DNA of 14,963 bases, from assembly GCA_041686345.1 (NCBI GenBank), contig JAWLEA010000082.1, forward strand, positions 1 through 14,963. Direction: 5' to 3'. Position numbers and translations under genes: made by a program. Shown here in pieces: positions 7,908 to 14,735 of this stretch. The notes under the pieces are model-generated. The model ran no database searches. It worked only from the letters and a program-made list of their open reading frames with translations, and was not told the DNA's origin. The first letter of the stretch is position 1; each line of letters starts with the position of its first letter. The DNA comes from JAQICJ01 sp041686345. GTDB taxonomy: Bacteria; Myxococcota_A; Polyangia; HGW-17.

Positions 7908-8714
7908 GTGATTGGGCAGGCTCTGCAAATGAAACAAGTGAATGAACCCCAAAAAGATAAAAAACATTGTGCTTTTCACCCTGAATCAAGGGCTTCGCAT
8001 CATTGTGATTATTGTGACAAGGCCCTTTGTTCAGAATGTCTTATTTCATACAAAGATGTAATTTTATGTGAAAATTGTCGAAAAAGAGTCAGGTGGCAGA
8101 TGATAGTGCGACTGGCTGTAGCAGGTTTCTTTTTTCTGTTCGTTTCCATTTTGGGTACCTATTCTCTCTTAAAATTAAACGAAAGAAAACCTGTACCCAG
8201 TCAGATCAGACTGATAAAAAAAGCACTCCGGGAAAATCCACAGGATGCCAAGCTAATCTGGAGATTATCCAATCTTTATCGGGCAACCGGTAAACAAAAA
8301 AAATCCCTGGAGTTGCAGATGAGACTTTTGGAACGCTATCCCCAGAATATTAAAATAATAATCAAAGTATCGGAAACTTTGATCAGGATGAAAAAATACG
8401 ATAAAGCACTGGCAATTCTTGAAAAAGGCTTGCTCAAAAATCCAAATTCTGTACTTTTACTCAAAATGCAGGGAATAGCCTGGAAAAATACCGGTAGTTT
8501 TGAAGAATGTGAAAGAGCTTGGATGAAAGCTTACAGGCAAGCACCTGGCAATATCGATCTCATCATTAAATTGACTGATTTTCTGGTTGAGATGGACAGA
8601 TATGAAGATGCTGCCAGAATTTTGCGCCGTTCCTACAATAAAGTATCCCGTGAACAACGCAGGTTTATTCAAAAAAAACTCCACCAGGTCAATAACAAGA
8701 TTGATAACAAGTAA
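7908..8714 (+). CDS. Membrane protein with B-box-like zinc finger and TPR repeats
   Basis: Single-pass membrane protein, 268 aa from GTG 7908 (ATG 7929 is an alternative, removing 7 residues). Residues 20-57 hold four metal-ligand pairs, C21-x2-H24, C33-x2-C36, C41-x2-C44 and C54-x2-C57, a B-box-type zinc-binding pattern common at the N-terminus of bacterial membrane proteins. A hydrophobic segment (about 64-88) follows a basic stretch (RKRVR), predicting a cytoplasmic zinc finger and an outer C-terminus. Residues about 107-242 form four tetratricopeptide repeats (LIWRLSNLYRATGKQKKSLE; VSETLIRMKKYDKALAILE; MQGIAWKNTGSFEECERAW; LTDFLVEMDRYEDAARILR), a protein-binding scaffold. The partner is unknown. 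It lies 70 bp upstream of top6B on the same strand, so it may share a transcript with Topo VI, though nothing in it points to a DNA function. Confidence 0.85.
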   Translation: MIGQALQMKQVNEPQKDKKHCAFHPESRASHHCDYCDKALCSECLISYKDVILCENCRKRVRWQMIVRLAVAGFFFLFVSILGTYSLLKLNERKPVPSQIRLIKKALRENPQDAKLIWRLSNLYRATGKQKKSLELQMRLLERYPQNIKIIIKVSETLIRMKKYDKALAILEKGLLKNPNSVLLLKMQGIAWKNTGSFEECERAWMKAYRQAPGNIDLIIKLTDFLVEMDRYEDAARILRRSYNKVSREQRRFIQKKLHQVNNKIDNK

Positions 8715-8725
8715 ATTAACGCTGT

Positions 8726-8742
8726 GAGGAGGTATTCTCATC
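8726..8742 (+). promoter_or_regulatory. Very strong Shine-Dalgarno ahead of an in-frame ATC in top6B
   Basis: GAGGAGGT (8726-8733) is the best Shine-Dalgarno match in the window. The codon 6 bases further on is ATC (8740), in frame with top6B; ATT at 8734 is also in frame but too close. No ATG, GTG or TTG lies at a usable distance, and the first in-frame ATG is at 8785, 51 bases away. An in-frame TGA at 8725-8727 bounds any extension. Translation may start at ATC, adding 15 residues (IETGNNDTRKSNAAK). Confidence 0.5.
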
Positions 8743-8784
8743 GAAACCGGAAATAATGATACCAGAAAATCAAACGCTGCCAAA

Positions 8785-10869
8785 ATGGCCAAAAAGCAAC
8801 GTTCTATTTCAGTAAGTGAATTTTTTGCCAAAAATAAGCAGTTGCTGGGATTTGATTCACCTGTCAGAGCTTTGTTGACTACTGTCAAGGAAGCTTGCGA
8901 CAACGCTCTTGATGCATGTGAAGAAGCAGGAATTCTACCTGAACTTGTGGTAGAACTGCATCAGCAGAAGAATGATCGAATTCGGGTTTGTGTCCAGGAT
9001 AACGGCCCCGGAATTGTCAAAAAGCAAATACCAAGAATTTTCGGTCAACTTTTATATGGTTCAAAATTTCATTCTCTTAAACAATCAAGAGGGCAACAGG
9101 GCATAGGAATCAGTGCTGCCGGAATGTATGGTCAATTAACCACCGGCAGACCGGTGGAGATTATTTCTCGCACGGATCCAGAAACAGAAGCTCATCGCTT
9201 TCAGTTGAGAATAGACATGAAACGGAATCGTCCCAAGGTGATCGAAGATAATATCATCCAGTGGGATTTTGATCACGGTACCAGAGTGGAACTGGTGATT
9301 GAAGGAAAATACATGTCCGGGGCTCACAGTGTTGACGAATATCTGGCTCAAACAGCTGTAGCCAATCCCCATGCGGCCATCAGGTATATTGATATCGAAG
9401 GTAAGGAAATATTTTTTCCACGAGTTTCCGATTTTTTACCTCCCGAAGCCAAAGAAATCAGACCCCATCCCTACGGAGTCGAACTGGGTTTTTTGATAAA
9501 ATTGATCAGAGAAACCAAAACCCGCAGAATTTCCACCATGTTAAAAAAGGAGTTCAGCCGGGTAACTGCCAAGGTGGCTCGAGAGATTTGTGAAGAGGCT
9601 GGTGTCAGTATCAAGCGTTCTCCTTATCACATTACTCCCGATGAAATTGAAAGAATCCATCGAGCCATTCCCAAGGTAAGAATCATGGCTCCTCCTTCCA
9701 GTGCGATAGTTCCCATTGGCGACAAATTATTGAGAAGAGGTTTGGCCAGACAGGTTAAGGGTGCCGAGTTTTACGCCAGCACCACCAGAACTCCCAGCGT
9801 ATACAAAGGCAATCCGTTTGTTGTTGAAGTGGGGTTGGCCTACGGAGGTGAATTACAGGGATTTCTCCTGGAAGATGATTATGAAGATAAATACACCGTG
9901 GCAGGAGTAACCCTCGATTCTGACAAAACTATTTCCGCTGCGATGCTTGATTTACCCGGTTTTACCCGTAAGAAATCCAGCCAATTGGCTAAATCCATTG
10001 GAGTGGGAACCAGAACCAGAGTGAAAAATCTTACTGATGACGAGTTGGAAGCCATCAAAATCGCTTATAACGAAATTACCCGCAAAGAAGCAAAAAATTC
10101 CCCGGCCCAAATTATCCGCCTGGCAAACAGGGTACCTCTTTTATATCAGCAGAAAGCCTGTGGAATTTCCAAAGCTATTATGGAAATGAACTGGAGGCGT
10201 TACAGCATTTCCCAGCCTCGGGGTGGTTATCCTCAAGGGCCTCTGGTTATAATTGTTCATTTGGCTTCAGTCTGGGTGCCCTTTACTTCCGAAAGTAAAG
10301 AAGCCATTGCCCATTATCCCGAAATAATCAAGGAAATGAAATTGGCACTGCAGGTTTGCGGCAGGGATTTGGGTAATTATTTGAAAAAGAAGAAGAAGAT
10401 CAAAAGAGCCATTGAACGCAAACAGGTTTTTAAAAGATATTCTTCAGAACTTGCCCGGGCCCTTTCCAAAATAACCGGCAAAGATGAAAACGAAATCGAA
10501 GATTTTATTAAAAAGACCACAGAAAAATATGCAGGTACTCAGATGGAAATCAAAAAACCTGTTCTGGAAGATGAACTTGACAAATTGAGACAGGAATCTC
10601 TCCCACAGAATGCTGCATTGGCCCAGAATAATTCAAACGAGAACCAACCGGATTCTGAACCGGATGAAGTGGAAGATAATTGGAAAAATGAAGAAAGTGA
10701 AGAAGAAGAAAATTGGAATAAAGATTCCGATGAAGAAAACTGGGAAGAAGAAGATGAAAGAGAAGAAGAAAATATAAGTCGGAAAACTGACAGTTCCGAC
10801 AACATCAAAGACGACAAACCAAAGGATTCAGACTCAAAAAAAGGTGGAACCATGAACCTTTTCGACTGA
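8785..10869 (+). CDS. top6B: DNA topoisomerase VI subunit B (ATPase)
   Basis: ATPase subunit of type IIB topoisomerase VI; with Top6A it passes one duplex through another to relax supercoils and unlink DNA. The product is 694 aa from ATG 8785 (see the possible ATC start at 8740). GHKL domain 1-225: N box E36-ACDN40-ALDA, D72-NGPG76, and RGQQGIGISAAG (102-113). H2TH domain about 228-300 (HPYGVELGFLIKLIRETKTR; KEFSRVTAKVAREICEEAGV). Transducer about 300-560, with the ATP-contacting lysine in PFTSESKEAIA (K505). An insertion at about 359-440 carries a second S13-like motif (LPGFTRKKSSQLAKSIGVG ... RTRVKNLTDDEL). The last ~115 residues are strongly acidic with spaced tryptophans (DNWKNEE, EENWNKD, EENWEEE) and end in TMNLFD. 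The transducer wording (GGYPQGPLVIIVHLASVWVP) looks like euryarchaeal Top6B. top6A follows after 53 bp. Confidence 0.96.
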   Translation: MAKKQRSISVSEFFAKNKQLLGFDSPVRALLTTVKEACDNALDACEEAGILPELVVELHQQKNDRIRVCVQDNGPGIVKKQIPRIFGQLLYGSKFHSLKQSRGQQGIGISAAGMYGQLTTGRPVEIISRTDPETEAHRFQLRIDMKRNRPKVIEDNIIQWDFDHGTRVELVIEGKYMSGAHSVDEYLAQTAVANPHAAIRYIDIEGKEIFFPRVSDFLPPEAKEIRPHPYGVELGFLIKLIRETKTRRISTMLKKEFSRVTAKVAREICEEAGVSIKRSPYHITPDEIERIHRAIPKVRIMAPPSSAIVPIGDKLLRRGLARQVKGAEFYASTTRTPSVYKGNPFVVEVGLAYGGELQGFLLEDDYEDKYTVAGVTLDSDKTISAAMLDLPGFTRKKSSQLAKSIGVGTRTRVKNLTDDELEAIKIAYNEITRKEAKNSPAQIIRLANRVPLLYQQKACGISKAIMEMNWRRYSISQPRGGYPQGPLVIIVHLASVWVPFTSESKEAIAHYPEIIKEMKLALQVCGRDLGNYLKKKKKIKRAIERKQVFKRYSSELARALSKITGKDENEIEDFIKKTTEKYAGTQMEIKKPVLEDELDKLRQESLPQNAALAQNNSNENQPDSEPDEVEDNWKNEESEEEENWNKDSDEENWEEEDEREEENISRKTDSSDNIKDDKPKDSDSKKGGTMNLFD

Positions 10870-10922
10870 GCCTGGCTCAATAATTGATGCAGTTCAAAAA
10901 TTTAATCCGGGAATACTAATTT

Positions 10923-12023
10923 ATGGCAAAATCAACCAAAAAGACTAAGAAAATATTAAATAAAATAGAAACCCTGGCTGAAAGGGTCATCGGTGAATTT
11001 CAGCAAGAACAGAATCCGGAACTAAAAATTCCGGTTCGGAGTCTGAACAATGTAAATTTCAGCAAAATCAGCAGAATGATAGAAATGGGCGATAAAACCC
11101 AAAGCAGGACTTATTTCCATCAAAATATGGCCAAAAAGTTCATGCAGACTTTTCTGGTGGCGTCAGCTTGTACAGAATTGCTGGATGCTAAAAAAACAAC
11201 TTCAATTCGTGATCTTTTTTACATGACAAAACACACTCTGAGCAAAGGGGAGAACACCTTTGATGAGCAGACTGAATCGGATGTAATTATTGAAGATCTG
11301 GAAGTAACAATTAATGCTCTCAGAGAAGAATTGCATCTTTTTGCTTCCAACAGGGGAACCATGGTAGGCAATATTACTCTGCGTGATTCAGGCGATAGAA
11401 TCAACTGTCGCCGGATTGGTTCCGGAGGCTGGGGTATACCTTCAATTGTTGAAGAGCATGTTATCCAGTTTTTAAAAAGTGAAGCCGAATTTATTCTCCT
11501 TATAGAGAAAGATGCGGTCTGGCGACGTCTCAACGAGGATAAATTCTGGAAAAAACATAATTGCATCATGATCCAATCCGGAGGCCAGACTTCAAGAGGA
11601 GTTCGCCGTTTGATTCGTCGCATGCACGATGAGTTGGAATTACCCGTTTACGTTCTGGTAGACAATGATCCCTGGGGTCTTTATATCTATTCCGTTGTCA
11701 AACAGGGGTCCATCAACCTGGCCTATGATTCTGTTCGAATGGCGGTTCCGGATGCCCGTTTTCTGGGTTTGTCCTCGTTTGATCGGGAAAAGTTCGATTT
11801 GCCGGACGTGGTAACCATCGCCCTCTCCAAAAATGACAAGAGAAGGGCGCGCCAGATGATGAGATATCCCTGGTTTGAAGATAAACAATGGCAAAAAGAA
11901 ATGAAAAAGTTGCTCACTTCCGGAGTTAAATTGGAACTGGAGGCCTTGAGTTCAAAAGGAATATCTTTTATTTCAGATAATTACTTGCCCCAAAAAATAC
12001 AAAATAATGATTATTTAAGTTAA
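10923..12023 (+). CDS. top6A: DNA topoisomerase VI subunit A (cleavage subunit)
   Basis: DNA-cleaving subunit of topoisomerase VI, homologous to meiotic Spo11. The 366-aa length is usual for the family. The 5Y-CAP/winged-helix domain (about 60-140) carries the catalytic tyrosine context SIRDLFYM; Y100 is the expected nucleophile, with F99 where many homologues have a second tyrosine. The Toprim domain has the metal-binding glutamate E195 (IEKDAVWRRL) and the acidic pair D247 and D249 (VDNDPWGLYIYS). The central GTMVGNITLRDSGDRINC segment and the IQSGGQTSRGVRRLIRRM segment are also typical. All catalytic residues are present, so the enzyme should be active. The start at ATG 10923 has only a weak Shine-Dalgarno (ccggga, 10906-10911), suggesting translation linked to top6B 53 bp upstream. 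Confidence 0.96.
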   Translation: MAKSTKKTKKILNKIETLAERVIGEFQQEQNPELKIPVRSLNNVNFSKISRMIEMGDKTQSRTYFHQNMAKKFMQTFLVASACTELLDAKKTTSIRDLFYMTKHTLSKGENTFDEQTESDVIIEDLEVTINALREELHLFASNRGTMVGNITLRDSGDRINCRRIGSGGWGIPSIVEEHVIQFLKSEAEFILLIEKDAVWRRLNEDKFWKKHNCIMIQSGGQTSRGVRRLIRRMHDELELPVYVLVDNDPWGLYIYSVVKQGSINLAYDSVRMAVPDARFLGLSSFDREKFDLPDVVTIALSKNDKRRARQMMRYPWFEDKQWQKEMKKLLTSGVKLELEALSSKGISFISDNYLPQKIQNNDYLS

Positions 12024-12098
12024 AATTTTATCTCCAGGTTAAATTTCCTGATTTCAACTTAAGACAATTTTACTGTCGTTTCATTATTGTTTTTCCGG

Positions 12099-12108
12099 TG
12101 ATTAATCA
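12099..12108. other. Perfect 10-bp palindrome upstream of the surface-protein gene
   Basis: TGATTAATCA, 42 bases before ATG 12150. It could be an operator, but palindromes of this size arise by chance in AT-rich DNA. Confidence 0.2.
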
Positions 12109-12149
12109 TCTTTATCTCTGAAGCAAAGAAAATCCGGAAAGGTAAAATT

Positions 12150-12380
12150 ATGCGTTTGATTTTTTCAGGAATATTTCTGTTGTTGATTCTGACTGCTGTT
12201 CAGACAGCTCGGGCCCAGGAAGTCGAACTTGCTTATGATGACGGCAGTGGTTCAGGAGTTGTCGAAACAATTGGTCCTGGCGATATAGAAGTAGTCAGAT
12301 TTACTGCTCTGCATCCGTGTCAGTTTAATTCCATCAGACTTTATTTTCAAACATCAGGGGTGGCCAGAATTCATATCTGA
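12150..12380 (+). CDS. N-terminal fragment of the surface protein, with signal peptide
   Basis: Encodes 76 aa up to the first in-frame TGA. MRLIFSGIFLLLILTAV is a hydrophobic signal-peptide core with an AxA cleavage site (A20-R21-A22), followed by a short beta-rich start (VELAYDDGSGSGVVETIGPG). ATG 12150 has a ribosome-binding site (ggaaagg, 12136-12142). Taken alone it would be a secreted stub without function; it belongs to the broken gene 12150-14366. Confidence 0.5.
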   Translation: MRLIFSGIFLLLILTAVQTARAQEVELAYDDGSGSGVVETIGPGDIEVVRFTALHPCQFNSIRLYFQTSGVARIHI

Positions 12381-12587
12381 GCAGACAATGGCGGTAACGC
12401 ACCTGATCTAGAACAGGTGCTCTGGCAGCAGGATGTTGTTGTTGAAGAAGGCAAATGGACTGAAATAGATTTGGATAGTGAAGCTCTTATTATCGATCCT
12501 CCCACTCATTTTTATGTGGGCCATGTGGTTGATAGTACCTAGGTTAAACTTCTTTGGGACAGCAGTGGTTCAGAGGAAACCAGGAGT

Positions 12588-14366
12588 TTGATTCGCGATG
12601 AGGGCGAGTGGTTTTATGTTGGCGATGGTGGAGATCCTCCTTTGAGTGTTGATGCCCTGGTAAGAGCTCAGGTTACCTGGTTCGGAATCCCTGATTTGCA
12701 ATGGTTTGAAGATATTACCGAAATAGCCGGTTTGGATGGAATGAGGAGAGTTGCCTGGGGAGATTACGACAACGACGGTTATGATGACCTGCTGGTAAAC
12801 GGTAATCGTTTGTTTCGCAATAATGGAGATGGTTCTTTCACCGAAACAACATATGTGGCTGGAATAGGTGGCTTTCCCACCAATGGCGGAATCTGGGCCG
12901 ATTACAACAATGACGGTTATCTGGATTTTTATGCAACTGCCGGGAATTATCTGCCTGAATGTTCCCAGGAAAATCCCTGTATAGCTGATGGTTATTCCTG
13001 TTATGAAGGCCGTTGCCAGGATGATGCCAATCCCGGTGAGCGTATTCACGATCTTTTGTGGATGAACAATGGTGATGGCACCTTTACCGAAGTAAGTTTT
13101 CAGGCTGGAGTTTATGATTTTCTTCCTTCTGAAGGTGCAGCCTGGGGAGATATCAACAATGACGGTCAGGTGGATCTTTATGTTGCCAATTATGAAATTC
13201 CTGCAAACTGGACAGATGGAGTTCGAGCTTTGGGAACTGTTGATTACCTATGGGTCAATAATGGTGACGGTACTTTTACCGATCGCAGCGAGGCTTTCGG
13301 TGTTCGTGGTCAAACCCGACCTCTTTGTGGCAGAGGAGTAAATTTCGGTGATTTCAATGAAGACGGCTGGATTGATCTTTATGTTTCCAACTATCGCTTG
13401 AATAAAAATTATTTTTTCAAGAATCTGGGTTCAGGAATGTTTACAGATATTTCCCATGAAAATGGAACCGCCGGCGAATTTATTGAAGGAGCTTACGGCC
13501 ATACCATTGGTTCCCAGTGGGCTGATTTCAACAACGATGGTTATTTCGATCTGATTGTAGCCAATCTTGCTCATCCGCGTTTTATCGAGTTTTCCGATAA
13601 AACCATGCTCTATCTCAATCAAGGCCCTCCCAATTATGGTTTTGCCGAAATAAGGGATACCAGCGGGATTACCTATTCCGAAACACATTCGGATCCAGCG
13701 ACAGCTGATTTTGACAATGACGGGAACCTGGATCTGTTCATAACTGATGTTTATGTTGGTTACAGCGGTTTTTTGTATCGCAATTCAGGTGATGCTTTCT
13801 TTGAAGATGTCACCTATCTTTCCGGGATCTCAATAGACAACGGTTGGGGCTGTGCCTGGTCGGATTTTGACAATGATGGTGATCTCGATTTTATTGCCAA
13901 TCGTTTTTATCAGAACAATTATCCGGATCCGGGCAATTATCTGCAGATAAAACTTGTTGGCACCTATGCCAACCGGGCTGCCATCGGTGCAGTCGTAAAA
14001 ATATGGACCGAACAAGATGTAATGGTGCGTCAGGTGGAAGGCGGCAAGGGAACAACTTCCCAAAATTCTCAAATTCTTCATTTTGGTCTCGGGGATGCCA
14101 CTATGGTGCAAGAATTAGAGATCACCTGGCCCATTGCCCCACTTTACAAAGAACAATATTACAACATCCCGGCAAATCAAAGAATCACCTACGTAGAAAG
14201 GGAAGGACCCCTGACAGATGCCGGCATTGAAGAAGACGCACAAAACCCCAACAAAACAATCGATAGCGGCTGCAGTTGCAACACCGTCACCACCACCCCA
14301 ATCCCAATCAATCCATTTTTCCCCCTCCTGTTTTTTCTTACCCTGCTGTTAAAAAGAAAACCCTAA
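12588..14366 (+). CDS. FG-GAP/VCBS repeat protein with ASPIC/UnbV domain and MYXO-CTERM-like tail (open C-terminal part)
   Basis: The 592-aa open part of the broken gene. The TTG at 12588 sits one base after AGGAG, too close to initiate well, so independent translation is doubtful. Seven calcium-binding loops begin at 12762 (DYDNDGYDD), 12900 (DYNNDGYLD), 13149 (DINNDGQVD), 13350 (DFNEDGWID), 13524 (DFNNDGYFD), 13707 (DFDNDGNLD) and 13863 (DFDNDGDLD), the FG-GAP/VCBS pattern of integrin-like beta-propellers. A cysteine-rich insert lies near 12960-13017 (CSQENPCIADGYSCYEGRC). An ASPIC/UnbV domain spans about 13935-14195 (AIGAVVKIWTEQ; LHFGLGDATMVQELEITWP). The C-terminus has SGCSC at 14265-14279, a hydrophobic helix (FFPLLFFLTLLL) and KRKP, like MYXO-CTERM sorting signals processed by myxosortase. 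The expected product is a cell-surface adhesion or binding protein. Confidence 0.7.
   Translation: MIRDEGEWFYVGDGGDPPLSVDALVRAQVTWFGIPDLQWFEDITEIAGLDGMRRVAWGDYDNDGYDDLLVNGNRLFRNNGDGSFTETTYVAGIGGFPTNGGIWADYNNDGYLDFYATAGNYLPECSQENPCIADGYSCYEGRCQDDANPGERIHDLLWMNNGDGTFTEVSFQAGVYDFLPSEGAAWGDINNDGQVDLYVANYEIPANWTDGVRALGTVDYLWVNNGDGTFTDRSEAFGVRGQTRPLCGRGVNFGDFNEDGWIDLYVSNYRLNKNYFFKNLGSGMFTDISHENGTAGEFIEGAYGHTIGSQWADFNNDGYFDLIVANLAHPRFIEFSDKTMLYLNQGPPNYGFAEIRDTSGITYSETHSDPATADFDNDGNLDLFITDVYVGYSGFLYRNSGDAFFEDVTYLSGISIDNGWGCAWSDFDNDGDLDFIANRFYQNNYPDPGNYLQIKLVGTYANRAAIGAVVKIWTEQDVMVRQVEGGKGTTSQNSQILHFGLGDATMVQELEITWPIAPLYKEQYYNIPANQRITYVEREGPLTDAGIEEDAQNPNKTIDSGCSCNTVTTTPIPINPFFPLLFFLTLLLKRKP
14262..14363 (+). 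other. MYXO-CTERM-like C-terminal sorting signal
   Basis: Encodes Asp-Ser-Gly-Cys-Ser-Cys, a short Thr/Pro linker, about 15 hydrophobic residues and a basic end (KRKP). The Cys motif, helix and Arg/Lys tip order matches MYXO-CTERM anchors known from Myxococcota. The variant SGCSC and the short basic tip make the assignment probable, not certain. Confidence 0.55.
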
Positions 14367-14640
14367 CGGGGTTATAATTTTCCTTCTTTTCCCAAAGAAA
14401 AAAAACCTACCCTAACGGGGTTACAAAATCCCCCTCTTTTACTCATCTTTTACTCAAAAAAACCACCTAACGAGGTTATGATTTTTCTTCTGAAATAGGG
14501 TTACAAATTTCCCCTTTCCCCTCTAAAAAAAACCACCTAACGAGGTTATGATTTTTCTTCTGAAATAGGGTTACAAATTTCCCCTTTCCCCTCTAAAAAA
14601 AACCACCTAACGGGGTTATGATTTTTCTTTAGAAATCCGG
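14361..14640. repeat. Repeat array built on CCTAACGRGGTTA, with 70-bp tandem units
   Basis: The motif CCTAACG(G/A)GGTTA occurs at about 14362, 14411, 14466, 14536 and 14606. Two consecutive 70-bp units, 14461-14530 and 14531-14600, are identical by eye, and a third starts at 14601 and fades after about 30 bases. Each unit combines the motif, which has a TAAC/GTTA mini-hairpin, with a pyrimidine-rich run and an A-run. A second, weaker motif (tagggttacaaattt) sits inside each 70-bp unit. The first motif contains the stop codon of the preceding gene. The array ends about 95 bases before a REP-associated transposase gene. Confidence 0.8.
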
Positions 14641-14735
14641 CACTTTAATTTTTTTCAAAAAAAAAAGAATATTTTTTCAAAATATTTTCGAAAATATAGG
14701 CAGGAATTTTTTTCTATGTTTTATGGAGATATTTT
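14641..14735. promoter_or_regulatory. Very AT-rich leader of the transposase gene with a 16-bp palindrome
   Basis: This stretch is almost all A and T runs. ATATTTTCGAAAATAT at 14682-14697 is a perfect 16-bp palindrome, 38 bases before the transposase ATG. It could be an operator or a terminator-like hairpin blocking read-in. GGAG at 14725-14728 is a suitable ribosome-binding site. Confidence 0.4.

Larger units (their letters stand above)
12150..14366 (+). pseudogene. FG-GAP/VCBS + ASPIC/UnbV surface protein gene, broken by two in-frame stops
   Basis: One reading frame runs from ATG 12150 to TAA 14364-14366 but is interrupted by TGA at 12378-12380 and TAG at 12540-12542. The sequence between and after the stops still encodes coherent protein (ADNGGNAPDLEQVLW; HFYVGHVVDST; VKLLWDSSGSEETRSL), so there is no frameshift. 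The stops may derive from TGG (Trp) by G-to-A changes, which fits ARIHI-W-ADNGG, or from CGA or CAG by C-to-T changes. Intact, the product would be a 738-residue exported protein: signal peptide (1-22, cleavage after ARA), an N-terminal beta domain, seven calcium-binding DxDxDGxxD repeats, an ASPIC/UnbV domain and a cysteine-containing C-terminal anchor. Recent nonsense decay, readthrough or assembly error are all possible. TGA serves as a normal stop elsewhere in the window, so a reassigned code is unlikely. Confidence 0.7.

Noticed and set aside
8756..8815. Small frame starting at ATG 8756 as a leader peptide for top6B
   Set aside because: It encodes only 19 residues, starts 22 bases from the Shine-Dalgarno (too far), and has no notable composition.
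12378..12380. TGA read as tryptophan or selenocysteine (altered code)
   Set aside because: TGA ends other genes here normally (the Crp/Fnr gene, the 161-aa gene and top6B), a TAG also interrupts the same frame, and no SECIS-like signal was recognised.
14361..14420. Telomere-like CCCTAA repeats
   Set aside because: CCCTAAC occurs only as part of a longer 13-base motif separated by tens of bases, not as a short tandem telomeric repeat.
14461..14640. CRISPR array
   Set aside because: The 70-bp units are identical over their whole length, with no variable spacers, and only two and a half copies exist.
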